Below, piece after piece: positions 25,152 to 33,962 of a stretch of DNA of 64,000 nucleotides. Both the position numbers and the translations under genes were made by a program. Position 1 is the first letter of the stretch, and every line of letters starts with the position of its first letter. The DNA comes from a bacterium (GTDB taxonomy: Bacteria; Zhuqueibacterota; Zhuqueibacteria; Residuimicrobiales; Oceaniaggregativiventaceae). The stretch lies in contig JAKQNP010000046.1 in NCBI GenBank assembly GCA_029565675.1, positions 1 to 64,000 of the forward strand. The letters run 5' to 3'. Under the pieces are notes generated by a model that saw only the letters and a list, made by a program, of their open reading frames with translations, had not been told where the DNA came from and did not search any database.

Positions 25152-26622
25152 AATAGGTATCGATTTCTTCTTCGGTCAACCGTGTCAACTCTTCGGCCGG
25201 GAGCAAACGCAAGGTTTCCCAGCCCAGGGTGAGAGTCTGCTCGATCGTGCGCTCTTCGTCCATTCTTTGGGTGATGAATTTCTCCTCAAAAGCCCTGCCG
25301 AATTCAAGATAGTGGTTGTCCAACGGCGTCAGCTCCTCTTCGCCGATCACCGAGGCGAGGTTGCGCACGTCCTTGACATAGCTGTAGGCGGCAAAGAGCT
25401 GGCTTGCCAGATGCGGATGATCTTCGCGGGTCATCTCTTTGCCGATTCCGTCTTTCATCAAACGCGACAGCGACGGAAGCCCGGCCACCGGCGGATAGAT
25501 GCCCCGCGAGTGCATCTCGCGCTCAAAGACGATCTGACCTTCGGTGATGTAGCCGGTGAGATCCGGAATCGGATGCGAAATGTCGTCGTTGGGCATGGTC
25601 AGAATGGGAAGCTGGGTGATCGATCCGGAGGAGCTCTTCAGCATGCCGGAACGTTCGTACAGTTCCGCCAGATCCGAGTAAAGGTAACCGGGATATCCCT
25701 TGCGGGAAGGGATTTCGCCGCGGATGGTGGACACCTCTCTTAACGATTCGCAGTAATTTGACATATCGGTCAGAATCACAAGCACATGCATGTTCTTTTC
25801 GAATGCGAGAAATTCCGCCAGGGTCAGGGCGCTCCGCGGCGTGATGAGCCTCTCGATTGAAGGGTCATCAGCGAGAGAGAGAAAGAGTGCCACTTTGTGC
25901 ATGACGCCTGATTCTTCGAATGAGCGAATGAAAAAATTGGCGACGTCATGCTTGACGCCCATGGCGGCAAAAATGACGGCGAACTCGGATTCTGCACCGT
26001 GTATCTTCGACTGCCGGGCGATTTGGGCGGCGAGTTCATTGTGCGGCAGCCCGTTGCCGGAAAAGATCGGCAGCTTTTGACCGCGTATCAAGGTGTTCAT
26101 GCCGTCGATGACCGAGATGCCCGTCTGGATAAAGTCGCGCGGATAAGCCCGTGCTGTCGGGTTGATCGGTTTTCCATTGACGTTGAGCTCATGTTCCGGA
26201 CGCGGCGCCGGTCCGCCGTCGCGGGGCTGCCCCAGTCCATTGAAGACCCGCCCCAGCATCCTTTCAGAAACCCCGAGTTTATGCGGCTCACCGCTAAAAC
26301 GAAGCCGTGTCTCCGGCAAGGTCAAAGAGGCGGTTCCTTCAAAAACCTGCACCACCACGATATCAGCCGAAGTTTCGAGGACCATGCCGAGCCGAACGTT
26401 ACCTGAACCATCAACGCATTCCACCAGCTCTCGATATCCGACATTATGGGTCTTTTTGATAAAGAGAAGCGGCCCATCGATTTTATCGATGCCGATGTAT
26501 TCTCTGGCGCTTTTCAGCTCATCGATGCGGGCAGGTAACAGCAAAGTGTGTTGCGCATTCTTTTTTGGGGTGCTTGCCGCTGCGACTGGCGTTGACTTGA
26601 CACTTGTTCTTTGATCAACCAA
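25141..26622 (-). CDS. atpB: V/A-type ATP synthase subunit B
   Basis: Protein of 493 residues, the non-catalytic B subunit. It has the regular nucleotide-fold order of the family with a degenerate P-loop (SGNGLPHNELAAQIA) and typical PGYLYSDLAELYERSG and GSITQLPILTMPNDDI motifs. TTG 26622 is taken as start because TTGGAGG lies 6 bases upstream and the gene then overlaps subunit A by 8 bases. Residues about 1-25 form a Ser/Thr/Lys-rich extension. It forms the A3B3 catalytic head with subunit A. Confidence 0.95.
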   Translation of the reverse strand: MVDQRTSVKSTPVAAASTPKKNAQHTLLLPARIDELKSAREYIGIDKIDGPLLFIKKTHNVGYRELVECVDGSGNVRLGMVLETSADIVVVQVFEGTASLTLPETRLRFSGEPHKLGVSERMLGRVFNGLGQPRDGGPAPRPEHELNVNGKPINPTARAYPRDFIQTGISVIDGMNTLIRGQKLPIFSGNGLPHNELAAQIARQSKIHGAESEFAVIFAAMGVKHDVANFFIRSFEESGVMHKVALFLSLADDPSIERLITPRSALTLAEFLAFEKNMHVLVILTDMSNYCESLREVSTIRGEIPSRKGYPGYLYSDLAELYERSGMLKSSSGSITQLPILTMPNDDISHPIPDLTGYITEGQIVFEREMHSRGIYPPVAGLPSLSRLMKDGIGKEMTREDHPHLASQLFAAYSYVKDVRNLASVIGEEELTPLDNHYLEFGRAFEEKFITQRMDEERTIEQTLTLGWETLRLLPAEELTRLTEEEIDTYYAI

Positions 26623-28411
26623 AAATAGCCTCCAACTGGTCAAAAGCGCGTTCAAGACGATTCATTATTTTATCGAATTCTGCCAAATCGTCATTGGCGA
26701 TAGAGAACTTCATCTTGACAAGATCCTGGTAGGTTTTCATCTGTCTGATCTTGACGAGAGTGACGCCGTTTTTAATGGCTTTGTGACCGCGTTGATAGTA
26801 CTGGACAATGAGTTCGAGCATCTTGTATTGCTTGTTGACCGTCGAATAACGATCGTTCTCATCAAAGGCATTCTGTTGCAGAAAAGCATTCTTGAAAAGC
26901 GTGCAGGTGTCGATGATGAAACGCTGGGAATTGGGCAGCGCATCGGGCCCCACCAGTTTGACTACCTGATTGAGACGCACTTCTTTTTGCAGCAGGTCCA
27001 TGATGATGCTGCGGTTTTGGCTCCAGTCGGCGCCGGCGTTCTGTTCCCACCATGGCGCGATGTCGGACAAATATTCGCTGTAGCTGTCGAGCCAGGAGAT
27101 CGCCGGATAGTGGCGCGCATTGGCGAGTTGCCGATCCAGGCTCCAGAAGCAGCGGACGAATCGCTTGGTGTGTTGGGTTACCGGTTCGGAAAAATCACCG
27201 CCAGGTGGGGAAACCGCGCCGATGAGCGTGACAGAACCGTTCTTGCCGCACAGGGTCTCCATGAATCCCGCCCGCTCGTAAAATTCGGCGATGCGGGTGG
27301 GCAGATAGGCGGGAAAACCCTCTTCCGCCGGCATCTCTTCCATGCGTCCCGACAATTCCCTGAGCGCCTCAGCCCAGCGAGAGGTGGAATCCGCCATGAC
27401 CGCCACATGATATCCCTGGTCGCGAAAATATTCCGCCAGCGTCACACCAGTATAGATGCTTGCCTCGCGGGCTGAGACCGGCACATTGGATGTGTTGGCG
27501 ATGAGGATCGTGCGCTCCATAAGATTGCGGCCCGTGCGCGGATCGATGAGATTGGGCAATTCATTGAGCACGCCGGTCATTTCATTGCCGCGCTCACCGC
27601 AGCCGATGTAGACGATGATATCGGCGTCGCACCATTTGGCCACAGCGTGTTGGGTCATGGTCTTGCCGGTGCCAAAGCCTCCCGGTATGGCGACAGTGCC
27701 GCCTTTGGCAATCGGAAAAAGCGTGTCGATCACCCGTTGTCCGGTGATCAGCGGTGTATCCAGTGCCGCGCGTCCTTTAACCGGACGCGGACGGCGCAGT
27801 GGCCATTTTTGCGACATACAGATGGGATAAATCGCCTTGTCTTTCTCGATTTCGCCGATGGCCTCCTTGACGGTATAATCCCCTTCAGGAGCGATCGATA
27901 CCAGGGTTCCATGCAGGGTGGGGGGGATGAGAATCCGATGGTAAAAGAATTCGGTCTCTTTCACCCTGCCGATGATCATGCCGCCATCAACAGCCGTGCC
28001 TGCGTCGAGCAGGGGCTCAAAGTGCCATTTTTTCTCCTGATCGATGGGGGGTGCCGTGATGCCCCGGTCCAGGAAATCGCCGCTGATTTGCAGCAGCGAC
28101 GACAAGGGCCGTAAAATACCGTCATAGATGGTGCCGATCAGGCCGGGCCCGAGTTCAGCGGACAACAATGCGCCGCTCCCAAACACAGGCTCTCCCGGCT
28201 TGACGCCGGTGGTGTCTTCATAAACCTGAATGACTGCCTTGTTTTTTTCCAGTTTGACCAATTCACCGATCAGTCTGTTGCCGCCGACTGCGACCATTTC
28301 GAACATCATCGCATCGGTGATGCCGGTCGCCTCGACGACCGGGCCGTTCACCCGATAGACCGATCCGATGATGCGTTCTGTTTTTTCGCCGCCCGGCATG
28401 AGATTACTCAT
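26615..28411 (-). CDS. atpA: V/A-type ATP synthase catalytic subunit A
   Basis: Protein of 598 residues with the full A-subunit layout. A beta-barrel N-domain comes first, followed by the A-specific insertion (about residues 110-200) and the Walker A motif GGFGTGKT (244-251). VADSTSRWAEALRELS-type and EEGFPAYLPTRIAEFYERAG motifs follow. The catalytic residues appear intact. The N-terminus overlaps the E subunit gene by 8 bases. It hydrolyses or synthesises ATP coupled to ion flow through the I/K membrane sector. Confidence 0.96.
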   Translation of the reverse strand: MSNLMPGGEKTERIIGSVYRVNGPVVEATGITDAMMFEMVAVGGNRLIGELVKLEKNKAVIQVYEDTTGVKPGEPVFGSGALLSAELGPGLIGTIYDGILRPLSSLLQISGDFLDRGITAPPIDQEKKWHFEPLLDAGTAVDGGMIIGRVKETEFFYHRILIPPTLHGTLVSIAPEGDYTVKEAIGEIEKDKAIYPICMSQKWPLRRPRPVKGRAALDTPLITGQRVIDTLFPIAKGGTVAIPGGFGTGKTMTQHAVAKWCDADIIVYIGCGERGNEMTGVLNELPNLIDPRTGRNLMERTILIANTSNVPVSAREASIYTGVTLAEYFRDQGYHVAVMADSTSRWAEALRELSGRMEEMPAEEGFPAYLPTRIAEFYERAGFMETLCGKNGSVTLIGAVSPPGGDFSEPVTQHTKRFVRCFWSLDRQLANARHYPAISWLDSYSEYLSDIAPWWEQNAGADWSQNRSIIMDLLQKEVRLNQVVKLVGPDALPNSQRFIIDTCTLFKNAFLQQNAFDENDRYSTVNKQYKMLELIVQYYQRGHKAIKNGVTLVKIRQMKTYQDLVKMKFSIANDDLAEFDKIMNRLERAFDQLEAIFG

Positions 28412-29039
28412 CGAAAATGTCCTTCAGCACAATGGCCTGTATCATCGCTTGATATCTGTCAAGCCGGTTTTCTAACAGATTGTTGTAGGCTGTCCTGCCG
28501 TTTTTCGCTTCCAGAACAACACCGCAGCCTGTCGATATTTTTTCCGGCGCAAGGGTAAAAACAACATCTTTAGCGGCGAGCTCTTTGTGCCGGCGCGCCG
28601 CTTCGTCGAGAAAAGCCGCATCGATGAGGTGGTTGCATGAGGCAGTGACGTGCAGAATTGGGTCCTGCTCCGCCAGTCCCAGCGCCGCCTCCACGGTCCA
28701 ATCCATCAGCGTCTCTTTGAACTCGGGTTGCAGCACGAGTGCACCGAATTTTTCTCTCACCCGTTCGAGGACAAGATCGATCACCTTGGTCTTGAGCGCG
28801 AGGAGTTGTTTTTGCTCGAGAGAGGCGATTTTCTGCTCGGCCTCCCGGGCAATGGCGTTTACCTGCTGTCCCTCTCGCTCCTGGTTGTCCTTGCGGATTC
28901 TGGCGATTTGCTCCTCTGTGCTTTTTTTCCGATCCTCAGCGTAGCGGCGGGCGTCCTCCAGAATCTTGCTGGCTTCTTCATGCGCTTCTTTCTTGATGCT
29001 GTCGATAAGCGCGTTTTCCTGTGGATTGGTGTTCATCAT
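28404..29039 (-). CDS. atpE: V/A-type ATP synthase subunit E (peripheral stalk)
   Basis: Protein of 211 residues. The first about 90 residues form a long charged coiled coil (ARRYAEDRKKSTEEQIARI). A globular C-terminal domain with DVVFTLAPEKISTGCGVVLE follows, the usual E-subunit pattern. It pairs with the H/G subunit to make the stator stalk. Start at 29039 (MMNTNPQ); the second Met is equally possible. It lies 15 bases after subunit F and overlaps subunit A. Confidence 0.9.
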   Translation of the reverse strand: MMNTNPQENALIDSIKKEAHEEASKILEDARRYAEDRKKSTEEQIARIRKDNQEREGQQVNAIAREAEQKIASLEQKQLLALKTKVIDLVLERVREKFGALVLQPEFKETLMDWTVEAALGLAEQDPILHVTASCNHLIDAAFLDEAARRHKELAAKDVVFTLAPEKISTGCGVVLEAKNGRTAYNNLLENRLDRYQAMIQAIVLKDIFDE

Positions 29040-29054
29040 GATCGCTCGTCATTC

Positions 29055-29360
29055 TCAAAGTTTTACGCCGATGGCCTCATTGACCATCTGGCGAATGCCG
29101 GGTCTTCCTTCCATCGGCCCGCTGCGGTCCGGAATCTCGACGATGAGCGGGAAAGTGGTGGAGAAAAGGTAGGAATCGACAAACTGCCGAATCCATTCAG
29201 CAACCCGTTCGGTGATGATGATGATGCCGATTTGTTTATCCTTGAGCGCCTCTTGCAGCGTGTTGTTCGCTTCGCTCTCGTTCTTAACGGCATGCCCCTT
29301 GACGCCAACAAGGCCAAAACCGAGCACCGTGTCTTCATCACCGATGACGAAATATTTCAT
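29055..29360 (-). CDS. atpF: V/A-type ATP synthase subunit F
   Basis: Protein of 101 residues beginning MKYFVIGDEDTVLGFGLVGV, the diagnostic N-terminus of V/A-ATPase subunit F. An IGIIIITERVAEWIR strand-helix and a VEIPDRSGPMEG segment follow. It binds the central stalk and regulates the motor. GAAAGG lies about 10 bases upstream of ATG 29360. Its place between K and E differs from the common E-C-F order of Thermus-type operons. Confidence 0.93.
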   Translation of the reverse strand: MKYFVIGDEDTVLGFGLVGVKGHAVKNESEANNTLQEALKDKQIGIIIITERVAEWIRQFVDSYLFSTTFPLIVEIPDRSGPMEGRPGIRQMVNEAIGVKL

Positions 29361-29424
29361 AAAGTGCAAGCCTTTCAAAAGACAGAGCCGTCCGGCTGTC
29401 GGAATATCGTTCCCAGACGCCGAG

Positions 29425-29826
29425 CTAGATCTTTCCGAGTATCATCAAGGCGGTGATAAAACCAAAGACGACGAGGCCTTCGGCAAGGGCGATAAAGATG
29501 AGCGCCTGGCCGCCGATTTCGGGTTTTTCGGCAACTGCACCCATGGCCGCGGCACCGACATGCGATATGGCAAAGCCGGCTGCCAGGGCTCCGGCTGCAA
29601 AAGCAACCGATGCGGCAATGAGCGCCATCTTGGATACATCAGCCTGTTCTCTGGTCATCGCATAGGCCGGAGTTGTTTGTTGGATTTGCTCTTCTTCACT
29701 GGTGACAACATCAGCGGAAAAAACAGCTCCTGCAATGCACAAGAGACCTGCGAGGGTGATCAAACTCGTCCTGATATTCATTTTCAATCTCATTGCTGCC
29801 GGGTTGGTATTCGTGTTCTCTTTCAT
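29425..29826 (-). CDS. atpK: V/A-type ATP synthase subunit K (rotor ring c-type)
   Basis: Protein of 133 residues. The C-terminal 80 residues form the two-helix rotor hairpin, with a glycine/alanine-rich helix (AAGALAAGFAISHVGAAAMG) and an outer helix with the ion-carrying Glu in FIALAEGLVVFGF. An N-terminal hydrophobic leader (LITLAGLLCIAGAVFSA) and a polar linker precede it, so the mature subunit is probably about 80-95 residues. The Gln/Thr-Ser residues that mark Na+ sites are not evident around the Glu, so proton coupling is likelier, but this is tentative. AGGAG precedes ATG 29826. Confidence 0.9.
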   Translation of the reverse strand: MKENTNTNPAAMRLKMNIRTSLITLAGLLCIAGAVFSADVVTSEEEQIQQTTPAYAMTREQADVSKMALIAASVAFAAGALAAGFAISHVGAAAMGAVAEKPEIGGQALIFIALAEGLVVFGFITALMILGKI

Positions 29827-30025
29827 CACATGCTCCTGCTAAAAGGTAAAACCCGGATTCCGTGACAACAGAATCCAATCATAACCATTGCTTATTCTTT
29901 ATGCGTTTGCGAAACGGGTACTTTTCACCCTCTGGGTCTTGCTGTCAGACTGATTTTCTGTGAGAGCCGGTGTGCAGCGCCGGATCCGGGTAAAAAGCAG
30001 ACGATATTCGCGCGTGCGACACATC

Positions 30026-32083
30026 TCAGTCTGTCGAAAAATACGAGATCGGTTTGTAGCGATAGCCCGTCTCCTGAAAGAATTTGGAAAAGAACTCGTA
30101 ATAGTTGAGACGCAAAGATTGGATGCCCGCTGAAAGCCCTTCGAGCAAAACCACCAGAATATTGCCCACAAGGAGGATGAGATAGGAAAACAGGCCGAAC
30201 GTCCCGTCAGACGAAGCCATCATCGCCATCTGATGAAATGCGATCATCAAGCTCACATGCGCAATCCCCAATCCGGCGACTCGCATGAACGATAAGGTGT
30301 TCGCCAGAAAACCGCTGAATATTTCCAGCATTTCGACAATCCAGTCCATGAGGATATCGACCAGGGTAAAAAATGAAAAAGAATGGCTCTTTTCCTGCTG
30401 ATTGGGGGTGAGAAAAGCGAAAACCGGCTTGAGAAAAAACAACAGCGACGGCAACGCGATCATCCAAAGCATGAAACTGCTGCTCGGCAGCGATTTGTAC
30501 CCGGTGCCGGCAAAATGGAAAGCGGCATAAATTCCAGAGGCGTAGAGCCAGCCGCCGAGTATTCCGGTCTTGTTAAAAACCAGGCGCAGCCATTTTTTTT
30601 TGCGCACCGCATTGATCCAGTTGAGCAGAATACCGATGCCGATGACAAAGATGCCGAAAAAGATGGTGATCTTTAAAATACCATATATATCTTTGATGTA
30701 GAGATTCCCCGAACTGTGTCCCGCCACGATGCCATGATAGTTGAACCAAATCGGTTCGATCAGCGGGTAGCCAAAGTAGGACCCAAAGAGGACGCCGAAG
30801 AGAATCGCCGAAAAACCGCAATAGATAATCAACTGACAAAGCTTGTTCCGACCCGTTTTGGCTCCGGTCAGTCGTTTGCCGATCAATCCTGCAAGAATGA
30901 GGACAAGGCCATGGCCGGCATCGGAGAACATGAGTCCAAACATCAACAGATAGGAGAAAGCGACAAAGGACGTCGGATCGATCGAGCCATAGGCCGGGAT
31001 GGCGAAATTCTCCACCAGCATCTCGAACGGCGCGAGAAAACGGGGATTGTTCAATTTGACCGGCGCCGCCGGTTGCAGGACCACCGAATCCTCCCCGGGC
31101 TTGATCCATTCGAGGTAAAATTCTCCTGCGGTCGCATCGCGCATGGCTTGCTCGAAATCGGATTTGCGTTTCAGCGGCAACCACCCGGAAAACAGCAGCG
31201 CATATTCGGTGCTGTTCAAATAGGAATCGACCTTGAGACTCATTTCATGCAAACGCGCCCGGGTATAAATTTCTAGCAGCGCCTCTTTTTTCCCAGCAAG
31301 AGTGCTGTCGAACTCTGCGGCGACCTTCATCTGCTCATTCTTCAAAGCCGTTATTTTGTCATTCAATTCGATTAGAGCGGCATCTTTGATCTCTTCGTGC
31401 CTGGAAGAAAGGAGCGACTCGGTCCAGTGATATCTCTCCTTGATGGTTTTGACGGCTAGTTCATCGCGTTTCATGTTGATGAGCAGAATGAATTTATCCT
31501 TGTTCTCCTTGGCAGTGACCTCGATCACCAGCGACGGAAACGCGGCCAATTCATCCTTGAAACTCTTGACCAATTCGGGATCGATGCTTCCCGCGTGGAT
31601 CTGCAGAAACGACAGGGGAGAGCTCTTGCTGATGGTGCTCCTGAAATCTCCATAGAGCTCCATCTGTCTTTTAATCTCTTGGAATTTCAGGATATTCGCC
31701 TGGATTGCACCTTGATGGTTGCGCAGCGATTCCATACGTGCTGCGAGATCGTCGAGTTCCTTTTCCGCCAACTTGCGATCGAGAACCGGTTCGATCGTGG
31801 TCGGCGGAACGAAAGAGGCATCACCGGAAAAACCTCCCATGCGCAGAAAGCTTTCAGCCCGTTTGCGGATCTCGGTGAGGGCGATGGCCTGGCTCTTTGC
31901 ATTTTCACCAGCCGGCTTTCCGGTTACCCGCACCGCCTCGATTTTTTCTGTGATCGCCTGGTCAGCATAGTGAAGGTGGATAAAATGGACAAGTCCCTGC
32001 CGCAACAGCTCCTGAGTGACGCTCTTGTTGTAGCGGCGAGGAATGATACCGATGACCTGGATCATTTTTTCGGGAAACATCAT
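30026..32083 (-). CDS. atpI: V/A-type ATP synthase subunit I (membrane stator a-type)
   Basis: Protein of 685 residues. The N-terminal half (about 1-335) is the cytoplasmic domain with long coiled-coil arms. The C-terminal half holds about seven or eight membrane helices. FSDAGHGLVLILAGL marks the first helices, and GLSAGIQSLRLNYYEFFSKFF near the C-terminus carries the essential Arg facing the rotor. The ATG overlaps the stop codon of the C gene. Length is normal for prokaryotic I subunits. Confidence 0.94.
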   Translation of the reverse strand: MMFPEKMIQVIGIIPRRYNKSVTQELLRQGLVHFIHLHYADQAITEKIEAVRVTGKPAGENAKSQAIALTEIRKRAESFLRMGGFSGDASFVPPTTIEPVLDRKLAEKELDDLAARMESLRNHQGAIQANILKFQEIKRQMELYGDFRSTISKSSPLSFLQIHAGSIDPELVKSFKDELAAFPSLVIEVTAKENKDKFILLINMKRDELAVKTIKERYHWTESLLSSRHEEIKDAALIELNDKITALKNEQMKVAAEFDSTLAGKKEALLEIYTRARLHEMSLKVDSYLNSTEYALLFSGWLPLKRKSDFEQAMRDATAGEFYLEWIKPGEDSVVLQPAAPVKLNNPRFLAPFEMLVENFAIPAYGSIDPTSFVAFSYLLMFGLMFSDAGHGLVLILAGLIGKRLTGAKTGRNKLCQLIIYCGFSAILFGVLFGSYFGYPLIEPIWFNYHGIVAGHSSGNLYIKDIYGILKITIFFGIFVIGIGILLNWINAVRKKKWLRLVFNKTGILGGWLYASGIYAAFHFAGTGYKSLPSSSFMLWMIALPSLLFFLKPVFAFLTPNQQEKSHSFSFFTLVDILMDWIVEMLEIFSGFLANTLSFMRVAGLGIAHVSLMIAFHQMAMMASSDGTFGLFSYLILLVGNILVVLLEGLSAGIQSLRLNYYEFFSKFFQETGYRYKPISYFSTD

Positions 32084-33153
32084 AACAGTCCGCTTATCCT
32101 CTCAGGCTGGTAGTTGTAGTTCTTTGCATTCAGGATGGTCATCATCCTTTTGATTTCGTCCTGTTTCAGAATGAAATAGGCGAGGATGATGCCAATGGTG
32201 AATGGCGGTCCATAGAGGATTTTATGCGCCTCATGGAGCAAAATCTGTTCGGCTATCTTTTCGATGAACAAAAGTTTGGCATGGCGGTCGTGGGCATTGC
32301 TGTCGAAAAAGGTCTTGACCGGAGCATCGCTCCTTTCCAGCAGAGCGTCGAGAATGCCGGATAGTTCCTCATTTTCATACATCCTTTTGAAACGATCGAT
32401 GTTTGCATGCACAATGCCGTGCGGGATGATCGCGCGAAATGCCTGGTCAGCTTCCATTTTATAGAAATTCTTAAAGCGCACCATGCGTCCGAGGTTTTCG
32501 ACATCGACATCGAGATTAAAAATTTTGGCTGCAATGGCCTTGTCCTTGCCGCTCAGACAGGTGTTGATCCGCTCATGGAGATGGTCGTAATAGAAACGAT
32601 CCAGGGCGGTTTCGATGGGAAATACCGACGCGGCTTCGACCATCTCAGCTGCTGTCGATTTTACGATTGGATGGTAGGGGGTATCTCGGAGCGATTCGAT
32701 GAGCTCTTCTGCGGATTCGGCATGGATAATGCGATCGCAGCTGTATTCATTGACTATTTTATTGTGAATCAGATAGGAGATCTGCAGAGAAATATCGCGG
32801 CCGCGAAGGGTGCGGTCAAAGAACAAACGGATGCAGTTTTTGAGGTTGTTGATTTCATAGCGCAACGCCAGCGCCCGGATAGTTTCGCCGGTCGCCTCGT
32901 CGACATACTGGATCAGTTCGGTAAAGAGGAAAATCTCTTTTTGCAAGAATTCTTTTTCTGCACTCAGCAAATCGCCGGTTTCGGCGTAGACGGTGGTGAT
33001 GGTATCGAATGGTGTGCCCTTGAGATGCTCGATGGCCTCGAGGAGCGATTTTGCCTTGATCATCTCATCCATGAGGCCGACGGGAATGTTCTTGCTCAGC
33101 CGCGCGTGCAGTTTGGCATTTATGAAAGCATATTTATTGAGGGAGCTGGTCAT
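32080..33153 (-). CDS. atpC: V/A-type ATP synthase subunit C (d-type)
   Basis: Protein of 357 residues, all-helical. It has the YAFINAKLHARLS N-terminus and NNLKNCIRLFFDR segment typical of the archaeal/V-type C subunit (eukaryotic d), which couples the rotor ring to the central stalk. Start at ATG 33153 gives the family N-terminus, although the frame is open for 64 more codons. It overlaps the H/G gene by 20 bases and the I gene by 4. Confidence 0.9.
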   Translation of the reverse strand: MTSSLNKYAFINAKLHARLSKNIPVGLMDEMIKAKSLLEAIEHLKGTPFDTITTVYAETGDLLSAEKEFLQKEIFLFTELIQYVDEATGETIRALALRYEINNLKNCIRLFFDRTLRGRDISLQISYLIHNKIVNEYSCDRIIHAESAEELIESLRDTPYHPIVKSTAAEMVEAASVFPIETALDRFYYDHLHERINTCLSGKDKAIAAKIFNLDVDVENLGRMVRFKNFYKMEADQAFRAIIPHGIVHANIDRFKRMYENEELSGILDALLERSDAPVKTFFDSNAHDRHAKLLFIEKIAEQILLHEAHKILYGPPFTIGIILAYFILKQDEIKRMMTILNAKNYNYQPERISGLL

Positions 33154-33478
33154 CTTTGCAAATGTACCGTGGATTCTTGATGATCTCGACGATATGATCG
33201 GTTGTACCCGCAATTTCGTGGTTTTTGGCGCTGATAAAGTCGGTCTGCAGTTTGTCTTTAGAGAGCAAGGTCTGCTGCACTTTCTCTTGCCATTTTGTTT
33301 TTGTCTCATTGATGCGAGCCAAAAGAAAAGCTGCAGCTTCCGCACGGGCGCTATTCAGACGGTCAGTGTTCTTCCTGTCTGCGCTATCTTTGATCTCGCG
33401 CGCTTGTTTTTGTGCTTCTGCAACTTGCGTTTTCGAATCGTTTTCAATCTGCAATAGGGTGTCGAGAATTTTCATCAT
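33134..33478 (-). CDS. V/A-type ATP synthase subunit H/G (stator coiled coil)
   Basis: Protein of 114 residues beginning MMKILDTLLQIENDSKTQV. It is almost entirely a charged Ala/Lys/Glu/Gln coiled coil, as in the H (G) peripheral stalk subunit that pairs with E. It is the first gene of the nine-subunit ATPase operon. The frame extends upstream without a start as good as 33478, where GGAG stands about 12 bases before. Confidence 0.8.
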   Translation of the reverse strand: MMKILDTLLQIENDSKTQVAEAQKQAREIKDSADRKNTDRLNSARAEAAAFLLARINETKTKWQEKVQQTLLSKDKLQTDFISAKNHEIAGTTDHIVEIIKNPRYICKDDQLPQ

Positions 33479-33665
33479 GAAATACGGTATCTCCAACTGG
33501 AAACCGGTCGCTCCGGCGTGTTCGGTGATAACAGCGCCAGCCGCGGCAAAAACCAAAGGAAGCGGTTTTCTTTTTGCGTTCCTCTTCTCTTCACCGGTCA
33601 ATTTGCCTGGTCTGTGATTTGCCAGGCGAGCCGATCGTTGAGGTTTTCAAATGCGAAATTCCATA

Positions 33666-33694
33666 AAATTAACCAATCTATTCCTGAAAATCAA
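33666..33694 (-). promoter_or_regulatory. Candidate sigma-70-type promoter of ATPase operon
   Basis: On the minus strand TTGATT and TAATTT are separated by 17 bases, about 190 bases before the H/G start. It fits a -35/-10 pair, but AT-rich DNA produces such matches by chance and this lineage's promoter consensus is uncertain. Confidence 0.3.
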
Positions 33695-33728
33695 GATAAA
33701 TAAGGACAGCCATGGCACCCGGTTTGGG

Positions 33729-33875
33729 TCAGTCGACAACGATTAAGCCGAGCGGTGCCCCATGCCTTCTCATGAACACCATTTCGCAGGTGGCCATCTT
33801 TGCGACGGCGGTCGATTTTGCCAGGTGTTCACGCGAATTTTGCTCCTCAAGGCTTGATTTTTTATATTTTCCCAT
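33729..33875 (-). CDS. Possible 48-residue basic protein upstream of ATPase operon
   Basis: The frame starts MGKYKKSSLEEQNSREHLAK and ends GLIVVD, with GGAAGAG 6 bases before the ATG. It lies about 250 bases upstream of the first ATPase gene, on the same strand and divergent from the glycosidase-like gene. No family is recognised. It could be chance. Confidence 0.3.
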   Translation of the reverse strand: MGKYKKSSLEEQNSREHLAKSTAVAKMATCEMVFMRRHGAPLGLIVVD

Positions 33876-33962
33876 TTTTTCTCTTCCATTGTTGGGAAAA
33901 TTATCTATATTCTAGGCACTGTTAGCCTGAAAGATGGGTTTGATCATGATGAGGAATTTGCC

